A DNA stretch of 64,000 bases from Salipiger pallidus (GCF_014643635.1 NZ_BMJV01000009.1:69560-133559), one strand, 5' to 3'; shown: positions 16,774 through 26,057, counted from the first letter of the stretch. Numbers and translations: made by a program. Notes: generated by a model not told the origin, from the sequence alone.

Positions 16774-17026
16774 ATTCCCCTCCCTGAGGATTCTCGCTGC
16801 GGCCCGCTCTCCATGCGGTCGCTCATTTTTGGATACAAATATGATACAGGCCTGTCTAGGAAAATCTTATGAAGGTTGCCAAAAGTCGTTTAAATTTACA
16901 ATTTATACCCGAATAACAATATGTTGAGTTGGATCGACCAAGAATTCCTCATCTTCGCGTTTGTCTTTTTCTTGCTTTTTGTTTTTAGTTTGTATTTTTA
17001 AGCTCCGTGGGAAGAGGAGAACCAGC
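16774..17026. promoter_or_regulatory. AT-rich divergent promoter region between tctC and the dehydrogenase operon
   Basis: A stretch of 253 bases, much richer in A/T than its surroundings. A repeated GATACA occurs in GGATACAAATATGATACAGG near 16830-16850, followed by the palindrome CAGGCCTG. Both operons start here, so the GntR-family regulator probably binds in this region. No site can be assigned with certainty. A GAAGAGGAG ribosome site precedes the rightward gene. Confidence 0.45.
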
Positions 17027-17881
17027 ATGAATGAACAAAGCCGTCCGGCGGCTCTACTGATCGGGTACGGTGAGGTTGGCCGCGCCTTCGGTGCAAAGAT
17101 CTCTGCACATGGCTGGTCTGTGACGTACGTTGACCCGTTTGCACTTGAAGAGACGGGAGACGCGGTTGTCCTCTCGGCGCTTCCGTTGGAGCTTGCACAG
17201 GACACCCTGGTTTTGGGCCTGATGCCGTCCGCAGCGGCAGAAGGGGTTGCGCGGGATCTGGCGCGGGTCGGTGGAGCGTTCCTTTATCTGGATCTCTCAT
17301 CCTCTCCGAAGGCTCTGATGGAGGTGTGCGCCGATGCCTTTACTGAGGATCGGGCGCGGTTTGTCGACGGGGCGATCATGGGATCGGTCGATCTGTCGGG
17401 GGCGAGTGCTCCGATCTTGCTTTCAGGGCCGCGCGCCCCGGAAGCCCTGGCAGCCCTGCAGGAATTGGGTTTCAGCGTATCGGCGTTGCCCGACTCCGCT
17501 GCGGGAGATGCCGGCGGGATCAAGCTCTTACGCACCTTGATGACCAAAGGTATCGAGGCCCTGGCCGTCGAATGCTATGCGGCCGCAACCGCCATGGGCC
17601 TTCAGGTGCCGATCCGCGACAACCTGACCGACATCAGCGCGCGCCCCTTTCCTGACCTGCTGGATGCTATGGTGCGCTCGCATGTTCTGCACGCGCCGCG
17701 CCGCAAGTATGAAGTCGCCGCCGCGATTGCGCAGGCCGAGTCCTACGGGCTGAAGCTACAACTGACCCAATCCGTTCTGCAAAGCTACGAGCGCACGGTC
17801 CGGCAGCTTGAAAACACCGCACCGAAAGGGCCGCTGTCGACAGATGAAGCCGTTGCGCTGCTGTCGGAGCAATTGAAATGA
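17027..17881 (+). CDS. NAD(P)-dependent oxidoreductase, 6-phosphogluconate/3-hydroxyisobutyrate dehydrogenase-like
   Basis: A 284-residue dehydrogenase. The N-terminal Rossmann segment is LLIGYGEVGRAFGAKIS. The middle contains FVDGAIMGSVDLSGASAPIL, equivalent to the substrate loop of beta-hydroxyacid dehydrogenases. The helical C-terminal part (RRKYEVAAAIAQAESYG, LQLTQSVLQSYERT) resembles DUF1932. The ATG at 17027 is preceded by GAAGAGGAG; the upstream open frame is AT-rich non-coding sequence. It overlaps the next gene by 4 bases. The substrate is likely a beta-hydroxyacid related to the tct cargo. Confidence 0.8.
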   Translation: MNEQSRPAALLIGYGEVGRAFGAKISAHGWSVTYVDPFALEETGDAVVLSALPLELAQDTLVLGLMPSAAAEGVARDLARVGGAFLYLDLSSSPKALMEVCADAFTEDRARFVDGAIMGSVDLSGASAPILLSGPRAPEALAALQELGFSVSALPDSAAGDAGGIKLLRTLMTKGIEALAVECYAAATAMGLQVPIRDNLTDISARPFPDLLDAMVRSHVLHAPRRKYEVAAAIAQAESYGLKLQLTQSVLQSYERTVRQLENTAPKGPLSTDEAVALLSEQLK

Positions 17882-18792
17882 GCCGTCCGATCGTTCACGT
17901 CGTCGATCCGGTGCATCCCGATGTCGTGGCGTTGCTGCAGACCGAGGCGGAAGTCTGGCTAGGGGATGTGCCGTTTCCCTCCGCCTGCGATGCGGTAATC
18001 GTGCGCACGGCGAAAGTCGGCGCCGACGAGATCAGCGCCTGTCCGAACCTGAGGGTGATCGGAAAGCATGGTGCGGGCCTCGACGCAATTGATCTAGAGG
18101 CCGCCAGCGCGCGGGCGATCACCGTCCTGTCGACGCCGGGGGCCAATGCGGCATCGGTATCAGATCTGGCCATCGGGTTCGCCCTCGCGCTCATCCGCCA
18201 GATTCATACCGTCACACTTGCAGTCAAGGCAGGGACGCCACCGAGCGGCGCGCAGAAGCGCGGGTTTGACCTAGCTGAGCTTCAGGCCGGAATTTTCGGC
18301 CTCGGCGCCATCGGCAGGGGGACCGCGCAGCGGCTCATCGGGGGCTTCGACGCGCCTGTTCAAGCTTTCGATCCGGGCGTCTCGGATCAGGACTGGCCCG
18401 CTGCTATCGCCCGCTGCGACAGCCTCGAACGCCTGCTCGAAACCAGTGACATACTTTTTGTCCACGCGCCCCTGCTCCCCGCGACCCAAAACGCTCTGGA
18501 TGCCCCTGCGCTGGCCCGCATGCGCCCCGGCAGTTTTCTCGTCAATTGCGCGCGAGGCGGCATCGTCGATGAGACCGCCCTCGCGGCTGCCATCCAGTCG
18601 GGACACATCGCCGGGGCCGCCGCCGATGTGTTCGCTGTGGAGCCTCCCTCGACGGAGAATCCGCTGATGGCCTGCGAAGCCTTTCTCGCCACACCGCACA
18701 TCGGCGGCTCCACCAATGGCGCACTTGTCCGTGTCGGCCAAGCGGTCGCGGAACAGATCTTATCGGCGCTGCGCGCACCCAACACCATCTAA
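17878..18792 (+). CDS. D-isomer-specific 2-hydroxyacid dehydrogenase
   Basis: A 304-residue NAD-dependent dehydrogenase of the hydroxypyruvate/phosphoglycerate dehydrogenase type. The NAD-binding loop is FGLGAIGRGTAQRL. Catalytic elements are NCARGGIVDETAL (Arg), ADVFAVEPPS (Glu) and ATPHIGGSTNGA (His). Start and stop are fixed by the ATGA overlap with the upstream gene. With the other dehydrogenase and the RraA-family lyase it forms a three-gene catabolic operon for a hydroxy-carboxylic acid. Confidence 0.9.
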   Translation: MSRPIVHVVDPVHPDVVALLQTEAEVWLGDVPFPSACDAVIVRTAKVGADEISACPNLRVIGKHGAGLDAIDLEAASARAITVLSTPGANAASVSDLAIGFALALIRQIHTVTLAVKAGTPPSGAQKRGFDLAELQAGIFGLGAIGRGTAQRLIGGFDAPVQAFDPGVSDQDWPAAIARCDSLERLLETSDILFVHAPLLPATQNALDAPALARMRPGSFLVNCARGGIVDETALAAAIQSGHIAGAAADVFAVEPPSTENPLMACEAFLATPHIGGSTNGALVRVGQAVAEQILSALRAPNTI

Positions 18793-18809
18793 ATACAAGG
18801 AGATATCTC

Positions 18810-19490
18810 ATGACCACCGGTTTCACGATCCGTCCGCGCAAGGCAAAAGTGGATGCCACTCTGGCGGCGCGCTTTGCCGCTTTGCCGGTTGCCAATGTGT
18901 CGGATTCGATGAGTCGCATGACTGCGGCCGGCACGCGCCTGCGCCCCTATCATGCGCAGGGCAAGGTGCTGTCTGGCGCGGCGATCACCGTTAAGACCCG
19001 GCCGGGCGACAACCTTCTGGTCCACAAGGCCATCGACATGGCCGAGGCGGGCGATGTCATCGTTGTCGACGCGGGCGGTGACCTGACCAACTCGATCATG
19101 GGCGAAATCATGGTCTATCTCGCGCAAGAAAAAGGCGTCGCCGGGTTTGTGATCAACGGGGCGATCCGTGATGCCGATGAGATCCGCGAGTCGGGGATCG
19201 GCATGTATGCCGCCGGGGTGACGCATCGCGGTCCCTACAAGGACGGCCCCGGCGAGATCAACGTTTCGGTTTCCATCGACGGCATGGTCGTCAATCCCGG
19301 CGATCTGATCCTTGGCGATTGCGACGGAGTGCTGTGTGTTCCGTGCGAAGAGGCCGAAGGTCTCATCACACTCGCCGAAGCCAAGCAGGCGGCGGAGGTC
19401 AAAGAGATCGCAGCGATCCGCGATGGCAGCGTGGACCGCAGCTGGGTCGATACGCTTCTGAACGATCGTGGTGTTCAATACCTCGACTGA
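18810..19490 (+). CDS. RraA-family protein (4-hydroxy-4-methyl-2-oxoglutarate aldolase / oxaloacetate decarboxylase-like)
   Basis: A 226-residue RraA-fold protein. The metal/substrate motif is in GFVINGAIRDADEI, followed by HRGPYKDGPGEINV and LILGDCDGVLCVP. Its conserved Arg-Asp pair (AIRD) is the one used by the class II pyruvate aldolases of this fold. It likely cleaves a 4-hydroxy-2-oxo acid or decarboxylates oxaloacetate, giving pyruvate. It ends the rightward operon. A second RraA-family gene is at 50497-51129. Confidence 0.87.
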   Translation: MTTGFTIRPRKAKVDATLAARFAALPVANVSDSMSRMTAAGTRLRPYHAQGKVLSGAAITVKTRPGDNLLVHKAIDMAEAGDVIVVDAGGDLTNSIMGEIMVYLAQEKGVAGFVINGAIRDADEIRESGIGMYAAGVTHRGPYKDGPGEINVSVSIDGMVVNPGDLILGDCDGVLCVPCEEAEGLITLAEAKQAAEVKEIAAIRDGSVDRSWVDTLLNDRGVQYLD

Positions 19491-19536
19491 TGCTCTAACA
19501 AGGTGGTGAAAAACTCCGAGTGCCGCCATCCGCCGC

Positions 19537-20307
19537 ATGGACCCCGCTCTGCGCGACATCCGCGCCAAGATGCCCAACATCATGACGCAGATGCTGCTGC
19601 GCGCCTCCAACGGCGTGGGCTACACCAACTACCCCGACAACGTGGTGCAGAGCTTCTTGGCGCAGGCGGCGGAGAGCGGCGTCGACGTGTTCCGCGTCTT
19701 CGATTCGCTGAACTGGGTCGAGAACATGCGCGTCGCGATGGACGCGGTGATCGAGAGCGGCAAGGTCTGCGAAGGCACCATCTGCTACACCGGCGACATC
19801 CTCGATCCGGACCGGGCGAAGTACAACCTCCAGTACTATGTCGACATGGGCAAGGCGCTGAAAGACGCCGGCGCGCATGTGCTGGGTCTCAAGGACATGG
19901 CCGGCCTGCTCAAGGCCAACTCCGCCGGGGCTCTGGTCAAGGCGCTGAAGGAAGAGGTCGGCCTGCCGATCCACTTCCACACCCACGACACCTCGGGCGC
20001 GTCCATCGCCACCGTGCTGGAAGCGGCGCGCGCGGGCGTGGACGCGGTGGATGCGGCCATGGACGCGCTGTCGGGCAACACCTCGCAGCCCACTCTGGGG
20101 TCGATCGTCGAGGCGCTGCGCCACACCGACCGTGACACGCTGCTGGACGTTGGCACCATCCGCGAGCTGTCGAACTACTGGGAAGCGGTGCGCGGGCAGT
20201 ACACCGCGTTCGAGTCCGGTCTTCAGGCGCCTGCATCGGAGGTGTACCTGCACGAGATGCCCGGTGGTCAGATCGACGCCAAGGACCTGCTGATCGAGTT
20301 CGAGTGA
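19537..20307 (+). pseudogene. Pyruvate carboxylase remnant: 5'-truncated with an in-frame internal deletion
   Basis: A 256-residue open frame that is clearly part of the pyruvate carboxylase carboxyltransferase domain (TQMLLRASNGVGYTNYPDNV, FDSLNWVENMRVAMDAVI, HFHTHDTSGA, DALSGNTSQPTLGSIVEAL, SEVYLHEMPGGQ). Right after MPGGQ it continues with IDAKDLLIEFE and a stop. That is the style of the extreme C-terminus of the biotin-carrier domain, normally several hundred residues further on. The biotin carboxylase half is missing at the 5' end, and the rest of the CT, PT and carrier regions is deleted. It cannot carboxylate pyruvate. Confidence 0.8.
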
Positions 20308-20315
20308 AGGGAGAT

Positions 20316-20328
20316 GGGGCTCCGCCCC
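20316..20328 (+). terminator. Small G/C hairpin after the pyruvate carboxylase remnant
   Basis: GGGGC-TCC-GCCCC, 9 bases after the stop. It has the form of the usual short terminator hairpin of this lineage and was probably retained from the intact parent gene. Confidence 0.4.
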
Positions 20329-21075
20329 CGCCGCGCTGCTCGCGTCAGACCCTGCATGATCACCTACCGGTACAGGGCGAGCGCTTTCATGATTTGCATG
20401 CGATCCTTGGGAGTTCAAGGTCTGAGGCGCTTGGGGGGGCTGATGGCCCACATCGTTCGGCGCAAGCCCCGCGGGTTCCACCTGGGCAATGGGGTAGTTG
20501 CTTCTGGTATTGGGTAACAATTGAGACGTGTGTCCAACAATCTAGCAGACTGGCTGCATTTCGTTTTTCGTAATTTGGCTTATCCGACGCGCAGTTCGTC
20601 CCAAGATCGTCGCGTCAAATCTCCAAGGTCGCGAGATAGATTTCAGAAACAAAGTTGAGTGTGCCCGCTCTGAATGATCTTTCATCAAATGATTTAAGAT
20701 TTGGATCGCTCTGATGGTCGGGGCCATTCAATTCTCTGTCCTGCCCCACAGGGCTCTTCAACTGTAAGCAGGAAACGGCCCCAGTGTAGGGCTGGATCCG
20801 ACCGGGTCAGCTCGCAAGGTGTTGAAGTACCAGTGAAGGAGTATCGCGACTTCTGATTGAAAGTACTTTCCGTAGCACACGGATGATGTTCGCCTCGGGC
20901 GACGAGACAAACCCCCGGCGCGCGCCAGAACACGTGGTGGTCGACAAACTCCTGGCGCGGGCCGATCACGTGCGAGGTCAGCGCAATGTCCAACGTTTCG
21001 GCCACCGATGCCGCTGCCTCGGTCCAGGCGAGCCATGGCCGGATCACGAAGCAGGGCAATGCAACGGCGTGAACG
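20329..21075. other. Degraded intergenic region, no supported gene
   Basis: About 750 bases between the pyruvate carboxylase and IS110 remnants. Several short frames exist on both strands. A reverse-strand segment around 20890-21060 reads FVIRPWLAWTEAAASVAETL and DIALTSHVIGPRQEFVDHHV, which looks protein-like but has no start or family that I recognise. AT content rises at 20520-20720. I see no RNA gene. Confidence 0.3.
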
Positions 21076-21331
21076 ATGCTGGTCGCGACGGCGCGCAAGA
21101 TCGCCGTCCTGATCTGGCATCTGCTCAAGAAGGCGAGGACCTACCGCTGGGCACGGCAGAACATAGTGGGGATGAAGATGTGCAAGCTCGCGCTACGTGC
21201 CGGGGCGCCCAAACAGCATGGCAACAAGCCGGGTCCAGGGCGCGACTATTGGATTAAGGAGATCCGCCCCCCGGGAGGTGGAGCTCGTCACCAATGCGGA
21301 GGCATCCTACGCGAGGATGGTCGAGGCATGA
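21076..21331 (+). pseudogene. IS110-family transposase C-terminal remnant
   Basis: The plus strand reads MLVATARKIAVLIWHLLKKA, RTYRWARQNI, KMCKLALRAGAPKQHG, then DYWIKEIR. It then shifts frame to REVELVTNAEASYARMVEA and a stop at 21331. This is the typical tail of IS110/IS1111 transposases. The catalytic DEDD domain and most of the element are missing. Confidence 0.65.
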
Positions 21332-21505
21332 GAAGACAGGCCACCAAAGCCCTAACCGTCGTGAAAATAGTCGGGAAAGGGGGTTATCAACATAATCGGT
21401 GTCGATGCACCCCTCCTCGAGGTAGAGCTCAAAGGAGTGCCAACGGGAGAGCCCACAGCGGAAGGCCTTGGCAAGTGCGCTCGGGGCGGTGAAGTGCGTG
21501 TATGC

Positions 21506-22171
21506 TCAAGTCACGCCCTTAATCTGCAGCCCGGCGACCTCGACAGCCATGGCCTTTTGGGTTTCGGGGCTTTCATCTGCGCGCGGGCGGTACCAGATTG
21601 CCATCCAGTTAACAGCCCCAAGAATGCCCTTCACCGCAAGCGACGTATCGGCGGTCTCTCGCACGCTTCCATCCGCCTGACCTTCATGGAAGACCTGCAC
21701 GAAAAGCTGTTCGAACTGGTGCCGGACGTCCATCAACTCGTTCAGGATGACCCGTTGCTCTGGGGTGGTGGCGCTCAGCCTGTGCAGGTGCACGCCTTGC
21801 ACGACGACGGCCTCGTAGGCGACATTCTGCATCATGGTGAGGGCGTGCGCCTCGACCATCCGCTGCAGCTTTTCGCGGCCCGTGCCGCCTGCGTCCATCG
21901 CAGCGGTCACGGCATCCATCAGGCGTGTCATGCCCTCGCGATGGACCTCGAAGAAAAGGTCCGTCTTTGACCGGAAGTAGTGGTAAATTCGGCCCTTCGT
22001 CGCGCCGAGACGGCGGGCCACATCGTCGATGCTGGTCCCCTGAAAACCCATCTCGGTGAAGCAAAGTGCCGCGCAATCAAGAATTTCGACGACGCTTTCG
22101 ACAAGGTGACCCGACTCTTCGTGGCCGCGGATCCTTGATGCCCATTCGCGGTGAATGCCTTCGTTCGCCAC
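21506..22171 (-). CDS. TetR-family transcriptional regulator of the acyl-CoA degradation regulon
   Basis: A 221-residue TetR regulator. The helix-turn-helix is at about 28-75 (ALCFTEMGFQGTSIDDVARR, LGATKGRIYHYFRSKTDLFF), and an all-helical ligand domain follows. It is divergent from maoC, with the palindrome ACATACT-N4-AGTATGT between them. The same palindrome sits between the enoyl-CoA hydratase and CoA ligase genes 9 kb away, so this protein probably represses the whole cluster and responds to an acyl-CoA, as FadR/PsrA-type TetR regulators do. That assignment is inference. Confidence 0.9.
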   Translation of the reverse strand: MANEGIHREWASRIRGHEESGHLVESVVEILDCAALCFTEMGFQGTSIDDVARRLGATKGRIYHYFRSKTDLFFEVHREGMTRLMDAVTAAMDAGGTGREKLQRMVEAHALTMMQNVAYEAVVVQGVHLHRLSATTPEQRVILNELMDVRHQFEQLFVQVFHEGQADGSVRETADTSLAVKGILGAVNWMAIWYRPRADESPETQKAMAVEVAGLQIKGVT

Positions 22172-22283
22172 CCGGTGCCCTCCGGTGAGTTTTTAGTTTT
22201 TATATCATCCAAGCCATAAAACGGATCGCGAAATCAAACAACAATCTTCGCGTCGGGGATCAGGTCTGGACAGTATGCGACGA

Positions 22284-22301
22284 ACATACTACGCAGTATG
22301 T
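22284..22301. promoter_or_regulatory. TetR operator copy 1: ACATACT-ACGC-AGTATGT
   Basis: A perfect 7+7 inverted repeat with a 4-base spacer, in the tetR-maoC promoter region 38 bases before the maoC ATG. An extra half-site, AGTATG, lies at 22272-22277. The arms are identical to those at 31517-31534. Confidence 0.8.
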
Positions 22302-22338
22302 CGCAAGTGTAAAGCCAAGACTTCTCAAGGACACTCCC

Positions 22339-22767
22339 ATGCATGACGCGGCCGCTTCGTTCGCTTCCGACTGGATCACGGTCGACCAAGCCATGGTCGA
22401 CCGGTTCGCCGATACCATCGATGACCACCAGTTCATCCATGTCGACCCCGAACGCGCTAAGGCCGAAAGCGCCTATGGCGGCACCATCGTGCACGGGTTC
22501 TTCGTGCTCTCGCTTCTGACGGCCTTCACGCGCACCGCCCTGCCCCAGACGGGGCAGGGCGCGGTCGAGGTGAACTACGGCTTCGACAAAGTGCGGTTCC
22601 TCGCGCCGGTGCCGGTCGGCTCCCGCCTGCGGGGCCACTTCAGCGTGGCGGGCGAGACGGCGAAGGCCGGGGGCGTCCTGCGCAGCTATGCGGTCAGCGT
22701 CGAAATAGAGGGTGCGGATCGCCCGGCGCTTGCCGCGGACTGGCTCGTGCTAATCGTCGGCGGCTGA
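22339..22767 (+). CDS. MaoC-family (R)-specific enoyl-CoA hydratase
   Basis: A 142-residue hot-dog-fold hydratase. The hydratase-2 active-site segment is seen as FADTIDDHQFIHVDPERAK (catalytic Asp and His), then GGTIVHGFFVLSL. It hydrates a trans-2-enoyl-CoA to the (R)-3-hydroxyacyl-CoA. It is followed by an MFE-2-like SDR, the natural next enzyme on an (R)-hydroxy intermediate. It is the first gene of the rightward operon under the TetR operator. Confidence 0.88.
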   Translation: MHDAAASFASDWITVDQAMVDRFADTIDDHQFIHVDPERAKAESAYGGTIVHGFFVLSLLTAFTRTALPQTGQGAVEVNYGFDKVRFLAPVPVGSRLRGHFSVAGETAKAGGVLRSYAVSVEIEGADRPALAADWLVLIVGG

Positions 22768-22837
22768 GGCCTCGGGCGGGCCGGGTGCGGTCACATCAGG
22801 AAATTCTCAAAAGACAAACGGCTTGGAGGAGATAGAC

Positions 22838-23755
22838 ATGCCGGTTTCATTCAAGGATCAAGTCGCGATTGTCACTGGCGCGGGCGGCGGTCTGGGCCGC
22901 TCTCACGCTCTCATGCTTGCCCGTCACGGTGCGGCGGTCGTGGTAAATGATTTCGGTGGCGGCAGAGACGGGAGCGACGGCACCACCGAGGCTAGCGAGG
23001 CCGTGGTGCGCGAGATCACCGCCGAAGGCGGCCGGGCCATAGCCAATGCCGGCAACGTCACCTCCGAGGCAGACATGGCCGCACTGGTGGAGCAGACGCT
23101 GTCGGCTTTCGGGCGCATCGATGTGCTGATCAACAACGCGGGCATCCTGCGCGACAAGAGCTTCGCGAAGATGGAGATCGACGACTTCCGCCGCGTCGTC
23201 GACGTGCACCTGCTGGGCACTGCGATTGCCACCAAGGCGGTCTGGGCCCAGATGCGCGAACAGGGCTATGGCCGGATCCTCGTGACCTCGTCGACCTCCG
23301 GCAGCTATGGCAACTTCGGCCAGGCGAATTACGGCGCCGCCAAGATGGGGGTGCTCGGGCTGATGAACGTGCTGCATTTCGAAGGCGCCAAATACGGCAT
23401 CCACCTGAACGCGATCCTTCCGACGGCGGCGACCCGCATGACCGGCGACATGATGGATCCGGCGATGCTGGACCTTCTGGAGCCGGAACTGGTCTCGCCG
23501 GCGGCGGTCTGGCTCGTAAGCCGCGACGCGCCCTCGCGCACCGCATTGCTGGCCGGGGCGGGCACCGTCGCCCGTCTTGCTCTGGTCGAGAGCCAGGGGG
23601 TGTGCTTTGCCGGCACGGATTTCACCCCCAGCGCCGTCGGGGACCGCTTCGACGAGATCGCCAGTCTCGACGGCCAGATCGAGGTGATGGCCGGGCTCGA
23701 CCATGTCGATCGCATCATTGCCAACGCCCGCGCGGCGGTGGCAGAGAAGGGCTGA
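22838..23755 (+). CDS. SDR-family 3-hydroxyacyl-CoA dehydrogenase, MFE-2/HSD17B4-like
   Basis: A 305-residue short-chain dehydrogenase. The cofactor loop is VTGAGGGLGRSHALMLA, followed by VVVNDFGGGRDGSD. That insertion is typical of the dehydrogenase domain of peroxisomal multifunctional enzyme 2. The active site is the Ser of TSSTSGSYGNFGQANYGAAK with YGAAK (Tyr and Lys). A C-terminal extension past 240 resembles the same subfamily. It oxidises a (R)-3-hydroxyacyl-CoA to the 3-ketoacyl-CoA. The ATG at 22838 follows TTGGAGGAG; an upstream alternative 15 bases earlier lies inside the ribosome site. Confidence 0.88.
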   Translation: MPVSFKDQVAIVTGAGGGLGRSHALMLARHGAAVVVNDFGGGRDGSDGTTEASEAVVREITAEGGRAIANAGNVTSEADMAALVEQTLSAFGRIDVLINNAGILRDKSFAKMEIDDFRRVVDVHLLGTAIATKAVWAQMREQGYGRILVTSSTSGSYGNFGQANYGAAKMGVLGLMNVLHFEGAKYGIHLNAILPTAATRMTGDMMDPAMLDLLEPELVSPAAVWLVSRDAPSRTALLAGAGTVARLALVESQGVCFAGTDFTPSAVGDRFDEIASLDGQIEVMAGLDHVDRIIANARAAVAEKG

Positions 23756-23759
23756 CGGC

Positions 23760-24248
23760 ATGTCCGAGCGTCTCGAGCCGCTGCCGCAGGAGGCCTATGG
23801 CTGGCATTACGCCACCGTGCCGCAATGGGCTGATTCCGATGTCTATGGCCACGTCAACAACGTGGCATACCTGCGCTATTTCGATACAGCCATGAACGTG
23901 GCCTTGCTGGAACACGGCGCCCTCGACCTCTCGGCTTCAAGCGCCGGGCCGATTGGGCTGGTGGTGCGCAACGGCGCCCAATTCTTCCGCGAGATCACCT
24001 TTCCCGCGAGCCTCAGGGTCGGGGTGCGGATCGAGGCCATCGGGCGCACCAGCCTGACCTGGGGCTTCGGTCTCTTCGATCTCGCAAAGGGAGCATGTGC
24101 CGCACGGGGGCAATTTGTCCATGTCTACGTTGACCGCGCCACCCGCCGCCCTATGCCCCTGACCCCCGCGCTGCGGGCCTGTGCCGACGCGCTGTTCCGC
24201 GATCCTGCCACTGTCCCCGTCACCGACAAACAGGAGGCCCCGAAATGA
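23760..24248 (+). CDS. Acyl-CoA thioesterase, 4HBT hot-dog family
   Basis: A 162-residue thioesterase. The 4HBT active-site loop is present: [20 protein letters not shown], with the catalytic Asp and the HVNN segment. It hydrolyses an acyl-CoA thioester, perhaps recycling CoA from dead-end intermediates. The start is 4 bases after the SDR stop, and the end overlaps the thiolase start (ATGA). Confidence 0.87.
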   Translation: MSERLEPLPQEAYGWHYATVPQWADSDVYGHVNNVAYLRYFDTAMNVALLEHGALDLSASSAGPIGLVVRNGAQFFREITFPASLRVGVRIEAIGRTSLTWGFGLFDLAKGACAARGQFVHVYVDRATRRPMPLTPALRACADALFRDPATVPVTDKQEAPK

Positions 24249-25447
24249 GGGAAGCCGTCATCGTCTCGACCGCCCGCACTCCGATCGGAAAGGCCTATCG
24301 CGGCGCTTTCAATGCCACCACCGCGCCCCGGCTCATCGGCCATGCCATCGCGTACGCCGTGAGCCGCGCCGGGGTCGAGCCGGGTGAGATCGAGGATGTC
24401 GTCGTCGGGGCCGCCCTGCAGCAGGGCACCATGCATATGAATATCGCGCGCACCGGCCTGCTGCGCGCGGGTCTGCCGGTTTCGGTGCCCGGGCAAAGCG
24501 TCGATCGGCAATGTGCCTCGGGGCTAATGGCCATCGCCATCGCCGCGAAGCAGATCATTTCGGACGGCATGTCGGTGACCATCGGCGGCGGTGTCGAGCA
24601 GATCTCGCTGGTGCAGACCCCCGAGATGAACACCCGCCACTGGCAGGACCCGTGGCTGTCCGAGCATCTGCCCGCGACTTATATGTCAATGGTCGAAACC
24701 GCCGAGATCGTCGCGCGCCGCCATGGCATCCGCCGCGCGGATCAAGATGCCTACGCGCTGCGCTCGCAGCAGCGCACCGCCGCGGCACAGGAGGCGGGTC
24801 GGTTCGACGACGAGATCGTGCCGATCACCACGCTCATGCAGGTCACGGACCGGCAGAGCGGCGCCACCTCGATGCAGGAGGTGACGCTGTCCCGGGACGA
24901 GGGCAACCGTCCGGGAACCACGCTGGAGGGCCTCTCCGGCCTGTCCCCGGTGTTCAGCGACGGCCAGCAGATCGGGGTGGGCGAGTATGTTACCGCAGGC
25001 AATGCCTCACAGCTGTCCGACGGCGCCTCTGCGGCGGTGCTGATGGAGCGGGCCGAGGCCGAGCGTCGCGGGCTGGCACCGCTCGGCCTCTATCGCGGCA
25101 TGGCCGTCGCGGGCGTGTCGCCGGACGAGATGGGCATGGGCCCGGTGCCCGCGGTCCGCAAGCTGCTGGCCATCCATGGGCTGCGGGTCGAGGATATCGG
25201 CCTGTGGGAGCTGAACGAGGCCTTTGCGGCGCAGGTCCTGCCCTCGCGCGATCAGCTGGGCATTCCCGACGAGCTGCTCAACGTCAATGGCGGCGCGATC
25301 TCGATCGGGCATCCCTACGGCATGTCGGGCGCGCGGATGGTCGGGCACGCGCTGATCGAGGGCAAGCGGCGCGGCGTGCGTTTTGTCGTCGTGACCATGT
25401 GCGTCGGCGGGGGCATGGGGGCGGCCGGGCTGTTCGAGGTGCTCTGA
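24245..25447 (+). CDS. Thiolase family acyl-CoA acyltransferase
   Basis: A 400-residue thiolase. The nucleophile Cys is in [16 protein letters not shown]. The second-half motifs are [18 protein letters not shown] (His) and [19 protein letters not shown] (second Cys). It cleaves the 3-ketoacyl-CoA to acetyl- or propionyl-CoA. With MaoC and the SDR it completes the last three steps of a beta-oxidation spiral. It is the last gene of the rightward operon, with a strong hairpin after it. Confidence 0.93.
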   Translation: MREAVIVSTARTPIGKAYRGAFNATTAPRLIGHAIAYAVSRAGVEPGEIEDVVVGAALQQGTMHMNIARTGLLRAGLPVSVPGQSVDRQCASGLMAIAIAAKQIISDGMSVTIGGGVEQISLVQTPEMNTRHWQDPWLSEHLPATYMSMVETAEIVARRHGIRRADQDAYALRSQQRTAAAQEAGRFDDEIVPITTLMQVTDRQSGATSMQEVTLSRDEGNRPGTTLEGLSGLSPVFSDGQQIGVGEYVTAGNASQLSDGASAAVLMERAEAERRGLAPLGLYRGMAVAGVSPDEMGMGPVPAVRKLLAIHGLRVEDIGLWELNEAFAAQVLPSRDQLGIPDELLNVNGGAISIGHPYGMSGARMVGHALIEGKRRGVRFVVVTMCVGGGMGAAGLFEVL

Positions 25448-25470
25448 ACGCCGCCCACACCCACGACTCC

Positions 25471-25501
25471 AGACGGCCGCCGGTTGCCCCGGCGGCCGTC
25501 T
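25471..25501. terminator. Bidirectional terminator hairpin between convergent operons
   Basis: AGACGGCCGCCGG (25471-25483) and CCGGCGGCCGTCT (25489-25501) form a perfect 13-base stem with a 5-base loop. It lies between the ends of the thiolase gene and the opposite-strand thioesterase gene. Confidence 0.85.
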
Positions 25502-25580
25502 GCTCTTGTATGCCTTGGGCAAGGACAAACCCGCCCGTGTCGCCCCGAGAGGGTCTATCGATGCTCTTAAGGTGGAGGCC

Positions 25581-26057
25581 TCAGCCGAGGCCCGTCGGCC
25601 GCTCGAGCCAGCCCGGGCGTCCGATTGGCCGGAATTGGGCTGACAGTCCAGCCAGCCGCTCTGCGGTGGCGGGTGGGAACGGTGCGGCGCGGGGCGTGCC
25701 CGTGTCACGCGCCACATGCAGTAACACCTGTTCACACCACGCCAGCAGGGTGCCGTCCCCGGAGCGCATCTCCTGATAGAGATGCATCCGCTTGGGATCT
25801 GCGGCCTGCACCCGGGTCTCGACCATAAGGGCATCGCCCTCGTGGCATTCGCGCTGGTAGCCGATCCGCATCTCCAGCGTGTAGAGCGTCGCCCGTGCCG
25901 CGGTGCGGTAGGCTTCGTCGAGCCCGATGTCTTCCATCATCGCGGTCGCGCTGCGCGAGAAGGCGATGCCATAGGCGAAGTCCCCCATGTGGCCGTTGTA
26001 ATCGACCCAGTCGGACAGCACACGGAACCGGCTGACGGGCAGGTCGGGGGCGCTCAT
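25581..26057 (-). CDS. Acyl-CoA thioesterase, 4HBT family
   Basis: A 158-residue hot-dog thioesterase. The active-site segment is VDYNGHMGDFAYGIAFSRS (Asp and NGHM). The body contains RIGYQRECHEGDALMVETRV and RMHLYQEMRSGDG. The ATG at 26057 overlaps the livM stop (ATGA), fixing the start; a start 12 bases earlier would overlap livM more deeply. It is the last gene of the leftward Liv-type ABC operon. Confidence 0.85.
   Translation of the reverse strand: MSAPDLPVSRFRVLSDWVDYNGHMGDFAYGIAFSRSATAMMEDIGLDEAYRTAARATLYTLEMRIGYQRECHEGDALMVETRVQAADPKRMHLYQEMRSGDGTLLAWCEQVLLHVARDTGTPRAAPFPPATAERLAGLSAQFRPIGRPGWLERPTGLG

Noticed and set aside
20694-21128. Reverse-strand open frame with a protein-like stretch before the IS110 remnant.
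   Set aside because: No family could be recognised, the start is unclear, and the region lies between two gene remnants.
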